Below, in pieces: positions 36,390 to 48,018 of a stretch of DNA of 64,000 nucleotides. The position numbers were made by a program, and so were the translations under genes. The notes under the pieces were generated by a model. That model was not told the origin of the DNA. It saw only the letters and a list, made by a program, of their open reading frames with translations, and did not search any database. The first letter of the stretch is position 1. Every line of letters starts with the position of its first letter. The stretch is from Solen grandis (lineage: Eukaryota > Mollusca > Bivalvia > Adapedonta > Solenidae). The stretch lies in NCBI GenBank assembly GCA_021229015.1, contig CM037781.1, positions 34,330,759 to 34,394,758 of the forward strand, read 5' to 3'.

Positions 36390-36530
36390 TCACAGGCCTA
36401 CCACAAGTCAGTTGAAAGTCATCCTTACATGAAAAAACCGAATGACCATACCAGGTTTCGAGCCCACAGCGATGCGAGACTGAATTATATTTAGTCAAAA
36501 AATTTCTACAGCAGGCCACGGAGGCCCCCT
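36390..36530 (-). repeat. SINE family B, partial, opposite strand
   Basis: Contains the reversed B-box 'ttcgagcccacagcgatg' and reversed head start 'ggccacggaggccccc'. The 3' half of the element is absent. It lies back to back with the insertion at 36154-36367. Confidence 0.72.
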
Positions 36531-36542
36531 TTTGAGAAAAAC

Positions 36543-36737
36543 CTTTTTTTTTTCACATCGATAACGAAACATATTATCATAACTTAACGACAGTGGTGTA
36601 TGTGGTCATTGTTGTGGGAGGAAACCAGAGAGCCCTGAGAAAATCCACATATCTGGACGGGCGACGTGACCAAGAATCGAACCATGGACGCATTGGTGAG
36701 AAGCGAGGCGCGTTACCACTACGCTATCCAGGCACCT
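36543..36737 (-). repeat. SINE family A
   Basis: Begins with reversed tail 'cacatcgataacgaaaca' and ends with reversed head 'gcgttaccactacgctatcc'. An internal stretch is missing relative to 35892-36090 (no 'caccgtacc' segment). Confidence 0.78.
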
Positions 36738-37007
36738 CAACATTTGTAACTAGCTTCCAATACAGAATATATTTATTTAACAAAACAAAAATATCTAACA
36801 GCTTTCTGAATACTCAAGTTTGAAATTGAGATACTGTCCATCTATATTTATCAATGCAATTTCAGGCTAATAAAAATAATAAATATGATGATTTGTCATT
36901 CGCAAGTACTCAGACATATCAATGTTTTACTTCGTGTGCATAATGAACACAATTAATGTTATATATTTGTATGAAAAAAGTTTAGATATGCATTACTATA
37001 TACAGTC

Positions 37008-37165
37008 TTAAGCGGTCATTCAGGGAATCAAAAGAAACTGACCGCTGAGTAGAGATGACCGCAAAACGAAAGTTAAAATAAAAAAGTGCAACAGTTTGGT
37101 AATATTAAAACAGGTTGATCGCTTTATACAGGTGGCCGCTAATACAGGTTCAACTGTATCTATGA
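37008..37165 (-). repeat. Dispersed 'agcggtca' repeat
   Basis: Contains 'gaccgctgagtagagatgac' and 'caggtggccgctaatacagg'. It is the inverted counterpart of 49565-49745, which has 'attaagcggtcaagctgtat'. Confidence 0.66.
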
Positions 37166-37726
37166 TTTAAGTTTTTTTTTCGCCAAGTACTGAATTACTG
37201 AATTTAAAACAGTAAATCCATCCCCATTTAAATTTAAGTAATGTCCCTTCAAATTACTTCCTTCTCTCATGCAGATGCAAGCATCCATTGACTTTGAGTT
37301 ACAGCATTTTTTTATCAAAGAATACAATGGCTTGAATTTATTATATAGTTCACACGACCTCTTGATGGGCCATGGTCACAATTTAATGATGGATGGATTA
37401 CCTTAATCGAGACGGTCTCAAGTATAAGTATAGACTTGGGTTTCAGCAAACATCTTAAATTGAGCTTTTTCTCCCCTAAAAAAATGAGGTTCTCAGAAAA
37501 TATGTTTCGTGAAAACGCCAGCTGTGTTCTTTTGTTGGTTGCTGTGACAGAAATAATATCACGCTTTTATATTATTTCTCTGCCTTTATTCAGATTATAT
37601 GAAATATAATGAGTTAGCGTACACAATGTAACTATCATGATTCTGAAAATGTTACCCTTTGGCCATCTTGGTAATTAAGAAAAAAAACTTTAAAAAATAG
37701 AATTGATATATTTCAAGCATCGCTTC

Positions 37727-37843
37727 AGGCAAATCTAGTTTCAAGCTCGATTTCCTACAATAACTCTTAACTCTAAGTAATACTAAAGGCAAATCTAGTT
37801 TCAAGCTCGATTTCCTACAATAACTCTTAACTAAGTAATACTA
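37727..37843. repeat. Recent ~60-bp tandem duplication
   Basis: Two copies of 'aggcaaatctagtttcaagc'...'taactcttaact'...'agtaatactaaa', differing mainly by a 3-bp indel. Confidence 0.85.
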
Positions 37844-39547
37844 AATAAATAAGTTTTTTTTTTTGGGGGGGGGGAGTTTCATCCTTCTTCTTTCTCTAAC
37901 TGAACACCCATTAATTTCAATTCTTAAAAAAAAAAATCCAGATAAAAAATAAATAATTCATGCACTTGAACATTTTACACTTTATTAAAAGAATATATCA
38001 GAATACGTTTCTATTACATATATTTTTTTTTAATTTGAGTACAGTGTATTACTTGGAACGAAGAATTATTTGTGAAATTTGAATCAAATTAATTGAGGTA
38101 GTTCGGATATTAATATATTTTCAGTCCAAGGAAACAAGTTGCGAAATAAGCCTCTCGAATGAGAGAAAGGCGGCGTTTCTAAAGTAATTTTCAATGAATA
38201 TCGTTCACAGATGTTTAGGATTGAGATGGGGTGTATTTGCTAAATTAGTTTCCTAAAATAGTTCAAATTTCAATGCCGGAATATTAAAGAGCGTTTTTTT
38301 AATTTCTTTTTCTTTCTTTTTTTAAATCTTTAATCTTCTTTAGTTTCTTTTTGCGTGGATGTGGGAAAAAGTGTATACAATTTATACTAGTCCTCCCCGA
38401 CAGTTTCAACGTTGGAATTGAACTCCGTGCCAGGAGGACTTCTAAAGGATTGGAAGGATTATAAAGGTTTATGTGTTCTCAAGACATTGGAGGACTGATA
38501 TATGGCTGCCTCATTGCTAAATCCAGACGTTTTTTTGTGTCACCTGCTGTAAGCAGAGTTGACACATAGGGATCACTTTTCCGTCGTCTGTCTTTCCTTC
38601 CGTCTGTTCGTCCGTCCGTCCGTCTGTCTGTCCGTCCGTCACACTTTTTACGTCACGTTTCAGCAGGTAACACATGTGTTCCAGAGAACATTGTTTATTT
38701 ATTTATTCATTTAGTTGGACAATCTTACCTTTTAAAAACAATGTTAATAAAAACTCATTTAACATATATATAGCAGTACATCAAAATCAATTTAATGCCA
38801 AGAACTAAGTGAGTTTGTTTCCATTTTTGTCTACCCTTTTTAGTTTATTTAATTGTTAATATATAAAAATATTAAAATACTCATTTAGTTTTTGATTAAA
38901 TAATTTTTCTATTTTCCATTTTTATCATCATTTTGATTATTATTTCCTGTCTACACGTATCTTCTCATTTTTTCTATAAATACATGCAATTCATATAAAT
39001 TGTATCAGATTCTATAAATAGGTATATTAATGACGTAAAATGGTGATATTAAATCGCACGCAGTGAGGGTTTTACTACCCTGAGGCAATTTTGAATAAGA
39101 GGACGCAACTATTACAGCGTTAATTTAACAATCTGTATGTTGTATCTTTATTGCAAAAGTTTTCACCTTTTTACGCATTACCGTATGCAAAGACATATTA
39201 AACAGTGATGGGAACCTCCTGTAAAAGCCAGTGGAAAATATTTTTAAAGGTAGACATCAGATCATTGAATACTGCAAACTTCCAAAAAGGTATGGTAAAA
39301 CAAAAGAGCAAAATGTGAACATATTATAATTAATCATTTCTTTAATGTAAGGACTTATTTTTAGTTTGATTTAATCTAAAAACTCTTTTAAATTCTTATT
39401 TAAATTCAACCAGTGAAGCAGAAAAACGACACATTTTACATGGTTTCCATCATGCATGTACTTTTCTATTTTACATAAAATATTTTGATTTCTTCACTTA
39501 TTTAAAAAAATTTACGAGAATTTGCTTTGTGAGATTTAGACCAGTTA

Positions 39548-39893
39548 GGATCATATACCATGCTGTTTACGTGCACCTTATGCTTTACATAGGTATACGT
39601 GAACATAATGGTTTATGACCCTTAGACAGTTTCATGGCTGACTGTAAGCGTAGGATTGCATACGGTTTGGCATACTGAACGCAAGCCTGGCGTGCGTTCA
39701 GTATGCCAGACCGTATGCAACCTGTCGCTTACAGTCAGCTATGGAGTTGTCTTGGGACCATATATCATACTATTCACGTGCACTTTATGCTGTACATAGG
39801 AATACGTGAACATCGTGGTTAATGACACTTAGAGAGCTTCGTAGTTGACTGTAAGCGTAGGGTTACATAAGATTTGACATACTGAACGTGAGT
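39548..39893. repeat. Direct/inverted repeat complex
   Basis: A ~143-bp unit (39548-39690) recurs as a diverged direct copy at 39754-39893. Between them, 39691-39750 is the inverse of the unit's last ~60 bp, so 39627-39750 folds into a long hairpin built on 'ctgactgtaagcg' and 'cgcttacagtcag' with loop 'cctg'. No reading frame. Confidence 0.78.
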
Positions 39894-40344
39894 CTGGATA
39901 CGCGACTGTTTAAATAAGTCAAATAACATATGGCAGGGAGACATTTGAGAAATTAACAACGTTTATAGAGATTAATCAAGAAATAGTTCCGCTGTGACGT
40001 GACCTATTTTCTGCCAATGATATAAATAATAATGACTTAAGTCCGTATTGATCAGATGTAATTGAAAAACATCCACGGATAACCTATTAGGGTTTAATTA
40101 GTGCACAGGATACTAGAAAGTACTGCCTAAAAAAGCCCTGAGCTGCAAAACACAGGCTAAATAAGTAAAGGCGTAAAGCACAAAGTATTTCATACAACTT
40201 ACTTGATAAATATAAAATATTGGTGACCACAATGGTATACCATATGGTACATACTAAGGTCAATAAATACATAAAAATGATCATATTTGATATGACGTTC
40301 ATATATTATATATTATCCGAGATAAAGTCACAGATCCAAGAATT

Positions 40345-40500
40345 ATGTTTGCTTGTTTGTTTGTTGGGTTTAACGTTCCACTGACATAATTTCAGTCAAT
40401 TGGAGACTTTGTCTACTTTAAACAGATAAAGTGATGCCACATTGCAGTGTCACGCCGTAGACATGTGGCATGATACCACATCCAGTCACACTACCTTTTC
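40345..40500 (-). repeat. SINE family C, 3' part
   Basis: 'tgttgggtttaacgttccac', 'gtcacgccgtagacatgtgg' and 'taccacatccagtcacac' match reversed family C. Confidence 0.76.
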
Positions 40501-40593
40501 ACCTGGAAACTACCCTAATATCCTGAGCCAAGAAGTATGCATCATTGGCATATTTCTTCAAGCAAGGAATAACAGCATGGGTTTTATTTGTAT

Positions 40594-40801
40594 TATTGAC
40601 TATTTGAGTTTAGCGTCGCTTCAACAGTATTTCAGTCATATAGCGACGTCCAGCTAATTACAGGTGGAGGAAGACCCCGAATACACGGAGGCATCCGGGT
40701 GGAACCACCGACCTACCGCAAGCCAGCTGGAAGGCTTCCTAACATGAAAATCTGAATGACCCTGCCAGGATTCGAACCCACGCGGTGAGGGGCTGAGTGA
40801 G
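40594..40801 (-). repeat. SINE family B, head-truncated, with target-site duplication
   Basis: Reversed family B body ('tttagcgtcgcttcaacagt', 'acgtccagctaattacaggt', 'ggattcgaacccacgcggtg') with 11-bp repeats 'tttatttgtat' at 40583-40593 and 40802-40812. Confidence 0.83.
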
Positions 40802-42378
40802 TTTATTTGTATGATAAATATTGACATCATATATGTATATAAAATATACATGTACTATAATTATTATTATTGAGATTATTTTAGACGAAGTACTTTTTTT
40901 CGATACAATGGGGTATACATACATACTGTATAACTTAAACGTTGACCGGGAACTCTTTTTACATGTTATATAGAGAGAGTCCCTGTCTTGACCTATGTCA
41001 TTTCCTATTGCGTTTTCCCTCAATGTAACGTTATATAACGCTTTCCCATTGTATATGCCTTGCATAATGTCACAATACAGCGACGAGCATATGTGTAGAC
41101 ATAACCTTAATTGATGATATGAGTTTCTAGTCGAGTGAGTATCAACCATTCAAAACCTACATTGTATAATGTATAAACTTGATCAACTTCGAGCGTGTAT
41201 ACAATAATTAAGTGTGACAGATCACGCCCACTGGTTAATTTCCACGGGCTGTTTATTTCACTCTCAAAATGTACATGTGCGTTTATTTTATTATTTTTTT
41301 TTTTTACGACGGGATGATAACTAATAGTAAATATCATTAATTAGTGTTTCTTTATTAAAATTGCCTAATAACATTTTTCATCATTATTTTTTATCATATA
41401 GACTTTGCGTTACAATATGGAGCTAAATGGGATTATCATAAAACATGTAAACATGTACTTCACACAGCAACTTTTTAATGTCTCAAAAATTGGAGATAAT
41501 ATATTTTAAAGTGAGTGGTGTAAACAAAAGGAACAGAAAAATGACTTAAATAATATAGCATACAAAACAGAGGAACTCGAAAAACAACAGAACTATAAAT
41601 CAGTTGAACAAGTCATATAAGCGCGACAAAAACAAAGCATAATGCAGAGCAAAATCCAACAATTCCCTTTCCCCACCCACACCTATTTCTAGTCTTTACA
41701 TATAAAGATAAGAAATACATAATTCATTTATTAAACTATGACTTTATATAATCATATGCGAGAATGTAACAAAGATTGTAAAAAGATGCACGTGCATTCC
41801 AGAGCTAATATGTTGACACAATTTACATCATTTTGAGAACATTTTAAAAACACACGTCCATGCACGATTTCATGAAAACAGAGTTAACACTGCAATATGA
41901 TTCAACAAGACATTATACAACTTTGAAGGTAACTTGCATTGGAATGACAAGGATATACATTTAGTTAAGTATGACGTTCAATGCATGCGTGATGGTAAGA
42001 ATTTAAATCCATGCAAATATACTTTTATAATTTCTACAAAAGTTGTAACAACTTGATGCCACACAATCTAAGTTCCTCTGGAATCTATGAAAGAACATTT
42101 TTTTTGTGAAATTATAAAATAATTGTTATTTTTAATTAATGATTTGTTAATGGAGCGGTTTCGTCGTACATGTTTGTTTGTTTGTTTTCTCGCCATATGA
42201 TATTAGATTGCATTCTGTGACGTCAAATGTTAGTTTTTGAAAACATTGTGAAACATGGGAAAGGCATACATCGGAAACGTTGTTTATGAAAGTTAAAAGA
42301 AGTGATTTGTTTATTCTTTTAACCCTGTTAATATAAACACATTTACATTAATGGAAATGAAACAAAAACATAGCTTAC

Positions 42379-42458
42379 TTGGTTTGTGCTACCTCAGGCA
42401 TTTGTCGCAGTTTTGTAATGAGTAGACGCACTATGTTGATAAGAAATATCACATTGAT
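42379..42458 (-). CDS. Class B1 (secretin-family) GPCR, TM5-ICL3 exon
   Basis: 80-nt internal exon, acceptor 'tgatttcag' and donor 'gtaagc' on the minus strand. It encodes INVIFLINIVRLLITKLRQ and then MPEVAQT plus two bases. This is the classic class B1 pattern of a hydrophobic TM5 end followed by the N-I-(V/I)-R-x-L-x-T-K-L-R motif that starts the third intracellular loop. The two leftover bases (AA) join the first base of the next exon (G) to give Lys, continuing as KATRATL. The next exon lies 15.2 kb downstream (27040-27175). Exons for the ectodomain and TM1-4 should lie upstream, at higher coordinates. I could not find them up to 64000. Confidence 0.9.
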
Positions 42459-42850
42459 CTGAAATCAGATGGAAAATAAATGCTGAATTATCGTACAAAC
42501 ACAAACACACACACACGACAATGTTAAACCCTTTACCTCATGAATATTCATGTACAAATGTATGACTTCATGAATATTAAATAACTGATATTTATATGAT
42601 TTATAAAATGATGTATTTTTCTGTGTAGAAACTGAGCTACAATATTGTATGAGCAACAGAGTAGGCTCTGATGTGATGGCTTATAAGAGCTTTCTGTTCA
42701 GGACTTGCGTTATTTGCATATGCATCCAAAATTAGTCTGTATGAATTAAGGGATTAATAGAAAAGTTGAAATACAAAAATAGGGAGACAAGACAAAAATT
42801 GTGAAACAACAAAAAAATCTACGTGTTACCATACACACGAGTACGTTTTG

Positions 42851-43097
42851 TTGTTGTTTTGGAGTTTTCCGTCGCTGAGATAGTATTTCAATCATATAAC
42901 GACGTCCAGCTAATTACAGGTGGAGGAAGACACCGAGTACACAGAGGTACCCGGGTAGAACCACCGACCTACCGCAAGCCAGCTGGAAGGCTTCCTCACA
43001 TGAAAAATCCGAAGTCCCTACCGGGATTCGAACCCACAGCGGTGAAGGGCCGAGAGATTTGTAGTCCACGACTGTAACCGATCGGCCACGGCGGCCC
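42851..43097 (-). repeat. SINE family B, complete, with exact 13-bp target-site duplication
   Basis: Full reversed element from the (TTG)n tail to the head end 'cggccacggcggcccc'. The repeats 'cgagtacgttttg' at 42838-42850 and 43098-43110 are identical, indicating a fairly recent insertion. Reading frames across it are SINE translations. Confidence 0.9.
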
Positions 43098-44065
43098 CGA
43101 GTACGTTTTGAAACAATACCATATAATCTATATGTATAAGTGTATGAAAGAAAGTAAATTTTTATAGGATTTAAAACTTGGTATAACAACATAAAGCCAT
43201 TTCATTTCTTAATGTGCATCTTTTATTCCCCGAACTTTCAATAACACCACAATAGCATGTCCGAATGTATTTGAAACTGAAAATCAGAATCATTAAATAA
43301 CAAATTTAACAATAAATATGATTTTGTAGCCCACTTGTAACAGTGTATTAACTTTTAATGACCGTGTATAAAGTTCTAGTTATAGAACAGTAATATACAC
43401 GTCTCATATTCAAACCCAATTCTTTATCGCAAACCATTCATTTTCCCAATGGATACACGTTTATAGGATGTAAATGGTATTTCTACTGAACAAATGTTAT
43501 ACTGCATAATAATTAAATTAAAAAAGAACAAATGCGAAACTCTCACGAGAATAGTGAAAGGAGGTTAAGCAATGTTATCACGTCATATGAAACTATTAAT
43601 GTCATGTACTATCAAATTTGATTTTGATAAAGGCCTATTTTTTCCTATAGCTTGTAATAATTTCAATAGCCGAAATGCTACGAATTTTCCATATTTGGTA
43701 CAAACACGACCGATGTAAGAATGCATGTTTGCACGGTAAATTTAGAGAAATCCGAATACCTAGAGCGAGTTTTTTTTATTAATGAATATGATTTTGAAGA
43801 GAGACGTTCTTCTAAATGTTTCGTCCACACACCCGTCTTGTTTCACCAGAGTAAGTTCGCAATTCCGATATTTGACGAGCAATCGTCGGAAATTTTCGCC
43901 AATTACAAAATGTATATATAAACTATGGTAGTATGCTTTCACCGCGATATTCCTTCATATATTTTTGGAGGGTCCAGTATTTGATATCAAGGGGCTATAA
44001 TCCCTAGTTAGGCTTCAGATGTAAACTAAGCTTAAGTTCAAACCACCCTTTCTTTCCCTTTTCAG

Positions 44066-44230
44066 TGCCTGTCGGCGACTCTGTGTAACTCTAGACTTCA
44101 TATAGGCGAGTTTGTGATGTATCAGCAGAGTACAGGATCTGATCAGGCAGCTTCTACTAGGGGGCCTCTGACCCGGGTCTCCTCTGCTCATACACTAGAG
44201 TGTAGTTCAGATTTTACACAATCTGCCTAA
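44066..44230 (+). CDS. Possible terminal coding exon, product unknown
   Basis: A strong acceptor (pyrimidine-rich 'tttctttcccttttcag', 44049-44065) opens a 54-codon frame ending TAA at 44230. The other two plus frames are quickly closed. The stretch is clearly richer in GC than its AT-rich surroundings. It begins CLSATLCNSRLHIGEFVMYQ and ends SSDFTQSA; the Ser/Thr-rich end would suit a cytoplasmic tail. No upstream partner exon was found and no family is recognised. It is antisense to the receptor gene. Confidence 0.28.
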   Translation, partial: CLSATLCNSRLHIGEFVMYQQSTGSDQAASTRGPLTRVSSAHTLECSSDFTQSA

Positions 44231-45281
44231 CGAAAAAGGTTTCATTATTTCATGTTAAATCTAAAATTCAGTCAATCTATATTAATCATATCACATAATT
44301 ATAAAAATGGGAGTTATTTTCTATTTCAGATGGCGTAACAAGCAATTCAGCGAAATTAAATGGAAAAGAAATGAACGCGTCTAAACATAGTCGATTAAAG
44401 GACCTACATTGATTTACATAGAATGGCATGTGTACGCATGCAAAAGAAAGTGTGAACGCAAATTTTCGCTAATTTAAATTTTCGCTGACTCAGATGTATG
44501 TATTTTCCTTTTGTAGAGTCGTTCATGATAAGCCGATATATTATAAAAAAAACAAAACAAAAAAAAACAAAAAAAAAAAAAAAAAACAGCGATAAGAGAG
44601 TGTATGGTTTCTACATAGATTTTACTACAAGTAATTTGCGCAGGAAAAAATAAATCAAAGTCAAACGGAAAAATAGAGAACGTAATATGACTAGGACTTA
44701 TCTCATAACGGTAAAAGCGGCAGATAGATAGCTATGATTTGTAATAACTGAAATATTTTGCCTGTCAAATGATTAGTTAAACTGAGTTATTAATGCAGCA
44801 CTGATAAAAGGAGAGAAACCGTAAATCCGTGTCTATAGAGTACAAAAAAAACACAAAAAAAACACTTCCGAAAATATCCCCGTTATAATAAACAGCCCTC
44901 CCTAGCGTACATTTGCACTCTTCAAAGGGGTAAGATTGCGATCAATAAATTTGTTTACGATTTCAAACAAGGCATATTTCATTCTAACCAACCAACCTGA
45001 AGACATATAAGTAATATATAGGCTTTAATTTAGAGATATGTGAGCAGATTTAAGGATAGTTCTTTACAAGTATGTCAAGGGGATTCTATATCTGTAAAAG
45101 GAAGGTTTATCGATGATTTATTTACATTTCTCGGTTAACGCATATTTCTATATATTTGTATCTTGAAGTCCAAAGTATGAAGGAATTGAATGAAAAGAAA
45201 ATGTACTTTTTTCAAAACTTCTGGACAGTCTGCGGGTGGGCTGGGGTACTGATTGATATGGTGCTTAGTTTCAGGAATGGC

Positions 45282-45552
45282 ATTTTTGTTGCTGTTTATT
45301 GGGTTTAACGTCCCACCGACAGTATTTCAGTCATTTGGAGACGATGTCTTCTTGAAACAGATATAGTTCTGCCACACTGCAGTATTAAGCCACATGTCAA
45401 CCCAGTCACATTATCCTGACACTGGGCAAACCAGTCCTACAACTGTCCTGCTGAGTACAATTTTGACGACTTTAGTGTATCGAGGCTGGGGATTGAACCC
45501 ACAACTACCCCATTCCGGGGTTGTCGCTCTAACCATTGGCCACCTGGAGCGA
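45282..45552 (-). repeat. SINE family C, complete, with target-site duplication
   Basis: Reversed element: tail 'ttgggtttaacgtcccaccg', body 'acactgggcaaaccagtcct', tRNA-like head at the right end ('gggattgaacccacaactac', 'ctctaaccattggccacctg'). Flanking 'tcaggaatggc' at 45271-45281 and 45553-45563. Confidence 0.86.
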
Positions 45553-45627
45553 TCAGGAATGGCGTTGTCAATGAATACAGAAATGACGAGATCACTGGCA
45601 TATTCTCGTTGAAATCCGTTATTTTTA

Positions 45628-45690
45628 TGACTTTTGGTATGTCGCGACCGGGGATCGAACCCACGGCCTCACGCTCCCGAGGCGTATATT
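45628..45690 (-). repeat. SINE family C, tRNA-like head fragment
   Basis: 'tggtatgtcgcgaccgggga', 'tcgaacccacggcctcacg' and 'tcccgaggcg' correspond to the reversed head of 27473-27777. Confidence 0.65.
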
Positions 45691-47440
45691 TTTCAGCGAG
45701 TCAATAAGCATGACGCGTATTCTATTGTTACCGATTATATCACTTGCAACAATACCCATATAATACCTAATTATCGGCAAACGCAGTTGTGTTTGATATC
45801 ATACTTAAGTAAAACTGTTTGTTAACCCTGCAGAAATATAAAAAAGTTCAACCTTTTTGACCATAGTTGATAATGATTCAACTCCTACAAGTTCCTTGCA
45901 TTTGCACTGGTCGAATCATAGTCACGTGGTGGCCCAATATATTTTTATGCAGGGTCAGTAGACACCCATAAAGGGCCAGTAGAACTTGGAATATATTTAA
46001 AATTGCAAATATATGACTTGGAAATGTGATCGATGAAACAAATGTGGTTGTTTCTGTACATACACGGGAAGTGGGAGGTTCAGCAATGTTAACATGGGGT
46101 TTCTCGGCTTGAGCCTCGCCCCCCTCTGAACATGATTGATCTCATACACGTCCGTGTAGGGTCAGGACCAAATACATGTATAAATATTCTATGTTATCAC
46201 CGCTAATAGCATATTTACGAGAATGCGATTATGCGGTGGGATAAACGTAAGATTCCGAACATCGTAAGTATTTTTTTCTCTTTTTTTTCTGGTTTACCCC
46301 ATGGTTTTCTATTGAGTAATGTTCTACGCACAGAAACCGAAAGAAGCCTTCGATTTAGGCAAATGCTCAGAATAGCCCTCCTTGGAATTTATAGTGCACT
46401 TTAATTGATTTGTTTCTTTCGAATAAACTAAACACACATGTAACTCTTCGTTCGGAATACTCATTTTCTACGAAAATCGGATATATAATCCAAGGTTGAA
46501 AGGACATGTTCTATTGTGAGTATTTGTTATAGTTATATATTGTGCAGCATTATCGGAAAACCCGCGTTTGACATATTCCGTTCCAATTCATGACATCAGT
46601 TTGACAAAAGATATTAACCAATGAAAACGCGCCTTGTAAAACAAATACTCTTCGAAGTATGTAAATTTTAAAAAGAAAACAACCTCTTTGGTACATTTTA
46701 CAGCTTGGTTGTAGAATTCTCGCGATAAGATTTCAGAATTCCCCTTCTGTCCCAGATTTATCAAAACTTAAATGGGTGTTTCCAAATATCTACTGTCATA
46801 CCTTTTTCCAAAATTCCGCGCCCCCCCCCCCCGTGTCACAGATAGTTTCATAAACATCTTCCATACGAAACAACATTATAATTATTTTATTTTTCCTCAA
46901 ATGCAATAACAGACCAACGTTGGTATGATTGCTCACATGTAGTTATTTACACGAAATTTCTGCTGCAGGCAATATGTTCCCACAAGAGTCAAGTAATCTA
47001 CAGAGTTCAGACTGAATAATGAATAGGGAAAGAGCAACACATTTATCAGACTGCTTTTTTTTGCTTTTTCGTCTTACGAATGCTGCAGTAATTACTATAA
47101 TGGTAGAATTAGAAATCGAAATATGGAGAGGGGACAGAAAACTGTGAGAGAAGTAAGCTGATTTCTACCGTCTCTGTCAGCGTTTGTAATTAGTATTTTA
47201 CTGTGAAGTTAAATATGCAATTATTTCAGAGCATGACCAGGTCCTGGTAATAGGGCTTGCTGGTCTGTTATTGCCGCGAGTGAAGGGCCTGGAATGTTTG
47301 ATCGAATGCTTATTGTACATGTAAGTGCAAAATGGGGAACACGATACAATGTTATTAGATTCAGAGAGATTGGTTTCATTCAGACAATCTACGAAGACCT
47401 GTATTAAGCGAAGAGGAGGAGAATGGGAAAGATGAATAGA

Positions 47441-47693
47441 TGTTGTTGTAATGGGGTTTACCGTCGCTGCGATAGTATTTCAATCACATAGCGACGTCCA
47501 GCTTATTACAGGTGGAGGAAGACCCCGAGTACACAGAGGTTCCCGGGTAGAACCACCGACCTACCGCAAGCCGGCTGGAAGGCTTCCTCACATGAAAAAT
47601 CCGAAGTCCCTACCGGGATTCGAACCCACAGCGGTGAGGGGCTGAGAGATTTGTAGTCCACGACTGTAACCGCTTGGCCACTGCGGCCCCCCT
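47441..47693 (-). repeat. SINE family B, complete, with exact 13-bp target-site duplication
   Basis: Full reversed element, very similar to 42851-43097, flanked by identical 'aaagatgaataga' at 47428-47440 and 47694-47706. Confidence 0.9.
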
Positions 47694-47786
47694 AAAGATG
47701 AATAGAAAGAGTACATTTATTGATTGGGTAAGGACTCTACACCGTTATATTCTGTTATGTTTGGCCATTTAAAGTTAGCTTGATAT

Positions 47787-48018
47787 CCTACGGGAGCGAG
47801 GGGTCTTGGACTCGATGCCCGACCGTGAAAAACAGTCGTTAAAGTTTGGTAGTCTGCTTGGCGCTCAGCATGCATGTTATGTCCAAAATTTGTTAGCACG
47901 ATCTGAGGATGCCTACGACATGATACTGCAGTGTGGCAGCACTATATCTGTCTCGAGTAGACTTAGTCTCAAAATGAATGAAGTAATGTCAGTGAGACAA
48001 TAAACCCAACAAACAAGT
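47787..48018 (+). repeat. SINE family C, degraded
   Basis: Head remnant 'gggagcgaggggtcttggac', then 'gcttggcgctcagcatgcat', 'tgatactgcagtgtggcagc' and a clean tail 'aataaacccaacaaac'. Confidence 0.72.

Larger units (their letters stand above)
27176..42378 (-). other. 15.2-kb intron of the class B1 GPCR
   Basis: Bounded by the GT donor next to 42379 and the AG acceptor next to 27175. Its content is almost entirely repeats: SINEs at 27.3-27.8, 28.5, 35.9-36.7 and 40.4-40.8 kb, tandem and simple repeats, a 39.5-kb repeat complex and AT-rich unique DNA. No convincing exon was seen inside it on either strand. Confidence 0.8.

Noticed and set aside
36157..36519. 120-codon minus-strand frame and similar frames at 42823-43077 and 47451-47645
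   Set aside because: All are translations of family B SINEs, which explains the recurring 'DVQLITGGG' and 'RVEPPTYRKPAGR' peptides.
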